A stretch of DNA of 45,216 nt from Chthoniobacterales bacterium (GTDB lineage Bacteria; Verrucomicrobiota; Verrucomicrobiia; Chthoniobacterales; DYNR01), in the NCBI GenBank assembly GCA_026418675.1, contig JAOAAX010000005.1, positions 77,789-123,004 on the forward strand. The letters run 5' to 3'. Of the stretch, positions 43,343-45,216 are shown one piece after another; position 1 is the stretch's first letter; each line of letters opens with the position of its first letter. The notes below the pieces were generated by a model that searched no databases, was not told the DNA's origin, and saw nothing but the letters and a program-made list of their open reading frames with translations. Both the position numbers and the translations under genes were made by a program.

Positions 43343-43488
43343 CCCCTGCTGGTTGGTTCGTTATGATCTTATCCGTCGGAAGCGTCACGGCTATCTTCCT
43401 TTGGTGTCTATGGCTCGTCTTAAAAACTCCTGAGGAATTCAAACACGTCCACGGCTTCGAACAGGAAATCCCAGACCAAAAGGAGTAG
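43339..43488 (+). CDS. MetS-like small subunit of the SNF symporter
   Basis: A 49-residue single-helix membrane protein. ATG 43339 overlaps the symporter stop (ATGA), so translation is coupled. TPAGWFVMILSVGSVTAIFL forms the helix, followed by WCLWLVLKTPEEFKHVHGFE and a hydrophilic end. Small proteins of this size and plan (MetS type) follow bacterial SNF transporters such as the MetPS methionine/alanine importer and are needed for their function. Identification rests on position, coupling and topology; sequence similarity is from memory. Confidence 0.75.
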   Translation: MTPAGWFVMILSVGSVTAIFLWCLWLVLKTPEEFKHVHGFEQEIPDQKE

Positions 43489-43881
43489 CTTTTTGCCTAC
43501 AAATTTTAATTGAAAGGGATTCCTGCCTCTGAGGACAGAAATAAATCTGCGAAGGCGATTCTACCTTCCCTCTAAAGTTCTGTGTTTAAAAATTACTAGC
43601 TCTACAAGCTGTATTTTCCCCTTATTATGCAAAAGTGAAGTTGGGTCCGTTGTGGACAAGCCCGTTCTAGGCTTTAAAGAGGGAATTTGGCCAAAGTAAA
43701 AAGTATAGGAAACCATAAAAATTACTTTAAAGATATAAAAATTTAATTCCCTACCTGAAAACTACACAAAGCAGTATTACTGTTCCCGTTTTTTCACAAC
43801 GGCTTCAGTAAACTAATATTGCAAAGTTCTGTGTTGTTCAAAGCTCGAGAAGCCGAAGCAGAATTCGTCCCTCATGATTTT
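43489..43881 (+). other. Intergenic region between the convergent symporter operon and rtcB
   Basis: About 390 bases with no gene. The only structure seen is a 13-base direct repeat AAAGTTCTGTGTT at 43574-43586 and 43823-43835. Transcripts converge here, but no strong hairpin followed by a T-run is visible on either strand. Confidence 0.4.
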
Positions 43882-45096
43882 TTAGTCCTCGGCTTTTTCG
43901 CCTGCCGGTGCCATCTTCACAATCTTTGGGTCAAAGCGGGCAACAATCCGCACGAGGTCTTCTTGGGCGGCCATCACTTGGTGAATATCGCGATAACACT
44001 CGGGGGCTTCATCCACCCCGGCAGATAGCAACCAGATTCCAAGAGATTCAAGTCGTGAGCGGATTTCATCCCAACGAAAAACACTTTCAGCATGCTTGCG
44101 GCTCATAACTCGACCTGCCCCATGCGATGCAGACTCAAGAGACTCCGGCTCGCCTTTTCCCTCAACAATAAAAGCCGGAGATGCCATACATCCTGGGATT
44201 ATCCCAAGCATCCCTTTTCCAGCAGGCGTTGCCCCTTTGCGATGAACGATCACTTCCTGCCCGAAATGTTTCTCCCGCCAAGCAAAATTATGGTGATTTT
44301 CTAGATCAAGCAAAACCTGCGCACCTAGGTTCCGTGCAATGTGCCGGTGAATTAGCTCATGATTTGCTGCGGCATACTTCCCCATAAGCTGCATCGCAGC
44401 CCAGTATTCTTGCCCTTCCGCTTTGTCCATCTCGAGCCAGGCCAATTTCGCCCACTCCTTGGGCAATTCGGGATGGAGTTTAGCCGCTATTCGACTATAG
44501 TAGAGGCAAACTTCGGCTCCTGTCCCTCTGCTCCCACTGTGGCTCAGAAGGGCAAGATACTCACCACGCGGAACTTCTCGGACAGGTTCAAATAACTCCA
44601 ACCGGCCGAATTCGACAAAATGATTCCCGCTCCCACTTGTCCCAAGCTGGGCCCACGCTTTATCTTTGAATCGTTGCGTAACGGGTGAGCAATTCCAATC
44701 CTCGTCCAGAACCCGATGCTGACGGCGTTTCTTAAAAGCCCCTCCAACTCCAAAAATGGTCTCCTCTTCAATGGCACGGGCGAGTCGCTCTCGGCGTTCC
44801 TTGAGCCAGCTCAGAGGGAGGTCCAAAACGGTAAGCTTCATGCGGCATGCAATGTCAACTCCAACAGCATACGGTATTACAGCATTCTCCGTCGCTAAAA
44901 CACCACCAATCGGCAGCCCATACCCGACATGAGCATCTGGCATCAAAGCTCCACGAACCGCAACCGGCAGACGCACTGCCATCCGCATTTGCTCAACAGC
45001 ATTCTCATCAAGATCACTTCCCCATTGCTTCCAGGGAGCACCCTCCCCTTCCTGAACCTTCTTCTTCGCGACTTTTGCATCCTTTTTCTTGCTCAT
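43882..45096 (-). CDS. rtcB: RNA-splicing ligase RtcB
   Basis: A 404-residue GTP- and Mn-dependent ligase that joins RNA 2',3'-cyclic-phosphate or 3'-phosphate ends to 5'-OH ends. Metal and guanylylation motifs are all present: ALMPDAHVGYGLPIGGVLAT, VGVDIACRMKL (the conserved Cys), LGTSGSGNHFVEF, LSHSGSRGTG, DLENHHNFAWRE, VIVHRKGATPAGKG, ASHGAGRVMSR (the His that takes GMP). The frame is open to TTG 45141. ATG 45096 (MSKKKDAKVAKKK) is the likely start and gives a Lys-rich N-terminus. Divergent from leuC. No RtcA or RtcR is nearby. Confidence 0.95.
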   Translation of the reverse strand: MSKKKDAKVAKKKVQEGEGAPWKQWGSDLDENAVEQMRMAVRLPVAVRGALMPDAHVGYGLPIGGVLATENAVIPYAVGVDIACRMKLTVLDLPLSWLKERRERLARAIEEETIFGVGGAFKKRRQHRVLDEDWNCSPVTQRFKDKAWAQLGTSGSGNHFVEFGRLELFEPVREVPRGEYLALLSHSGSRGTGAEVCLYYSRIAAKLHPELPKEWAKLAWLEMDKAEGQEYWAAMQLMGKYAAANHELIHRHIARNLGAQVLLDLENHHNFAWREKHFGQEVIVHRKGATPAGKGMLGIIPGCMASPAFIVEGKGEPESLESASHGAGRVMSRKHAESVFRWDEIRSRLESLGIWLLSAGVDEAPECYRDIHQVMAAQEDLVRIVARFDPKIVKMAPAGEKAED

Positions 45097-45125
45097 TCCG
45101 CAAATTTTCTCCCTTTTCCCAACAC

Positions 45126-45153
45126 TTGCAACAAGCCGCAACGGCAGTTAATT
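45126..45153 (+). promoter_or_regulatory. Possible leuC promoter
   Basis: TTGCAA (45126-45131), 16 bases, TTAATT (45148-45153) in the 77-base gap between the divergent rtcB and leuC genes. Transcription would start near 45160, about 14 bases before the leuC ATG. A moderate match only. Confidence 0.3.
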
Positions 45154-45173
45154 TCTTTGACTCCATCGCAAAA

Positions 45174-45216
45174 ATGAAAAAAACACTACTTGACAAAGTC
45201 TGGGAAGCCCATGAAG
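45174..45216 (+). CDS. leuC: 3-isopropylmalate dehydratase large subunit, N-terminus (cut by window end)
   Basis: Only the first 14 codons are in the window: MKKTLLDKVWEAHE. This is the characteristic LeuC start (T-L-x-D-K-V/I-W-x-A/D-H). LeuC with LeuD isomerises isopropylmalate in leucine synthesis and carries a 4Fe-4S cluster. The catalytic part lies outside, so the call relies on the N-terminus alone. Confidence 0.75.
   Translation, partial: MKKTLLDKVWEAHE

Noticed and set aside
1-45216. tRNA, rRNA, CRISPR arrays, insertion sequences, phage or toxin-antitoxin genes
   Set aside because: I looked for cloverleaf arms, regularly spaced repeats, transposase motifs and small paired genes in the gaps and found none that could be supported.

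Overview
The window looks like a chromosomal piece of a low-to-moderate GC, Gram-negative-type bacterium. I infer Verrucomicrobiota, perhaps an Opitutae-like lineage, but this rests on remembered family resemblance and not on a search. The pointers are prepilins with Ala before the cleavage site (A|FTL-E), a PilT-type ATPase with PilM/N/O-like partners, an LplT-like MFS protein, short HPF next to scpAB, and a NusG/RfaH paralogue. There is no rRNA, tRNA, CRISPR array, transposase or phage gene that I can recognise.

Positions 1-17,830, all on the + strand, form a surface polysaccharide (O-antigen/LPS) locus. It opens with the tail of a flippase-like membrane protein. Two tandem GT2 glycosyltransferases follow, then a frameshifted GT9, an intact GT9, a decayed methyltransferase and an O-antigen polymerase/ligase-type protein. 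Next come a GT4 and the CDP-3,6-dideoxyhexose precursor genes rfbF, rfbG and rfbH, with a GT9 between rfbG and rfbH. Two further GT4 genes, an unassigned GT-A-like protein and another GT9 close the locus. The first ~9.4 kb is very AT-rich, carries two broken genes and has a ~1 kb stop-riddled gap between rfbF and rfbG. The rest is richer in G on the coding strand. The locus appears to turn over quickly.

Positions 17,900-24,890 (+) hold housekeeping genes: a 2',3'-cyclic RNA phosphodiesterase (thpR), a DUF1295 membrane protein, serA, fabG, a SixA-type histidine phosphatase, a GT81-type glucosyl-3-phosphoglycerate synthase-like enzyme and a DNA photolyase. serA has the best promoter in the window. 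The phosphatase-GT81 pair could be a glucosylglycerate module fed by 3-phosphoglycerate.

Positions 24,967-32,920 (+) hold a compact nine-gene type IV pilus/type II secretion-like operon. It encodes a large prepilin with a beta-helix-like C-terminus, a PilT-family ATPase, PilM-, PilN-, PilO- and PilP/GspC-like proteins, a second large prepilin, a PilX-like protein and a PilV-like prepilin. No PilB, PilC, PilD or PilQ is present here. I consider this operon the most interesting system in the window.

Positions 33,067-39,927 (-) carry, in order of transcription, hpf, scpA, scpB, a chorismate mutase with a divergent prephenate-dehydratase-like tail, an LplT-like MFS transporter and a methyl-accepting chemotaxis protein. 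Divergent from hpf is a NusG/RfaH-like gene (+). After a small intergenic region come a GNAT gene, an SNF-family sodium symporter and its MetS-like small partner (a 49-residue gene). rtcB follows on the - strand, and the window ends in the first 14 codons of leuC (+).

Base composition changes across the window. The + strand is clearly G-rich through the polysaccharide locus and becomes C-rich in the pilus operon although both are coded on the same strand. This could reflect a replication-strand switch or the edge of an acquired segment.
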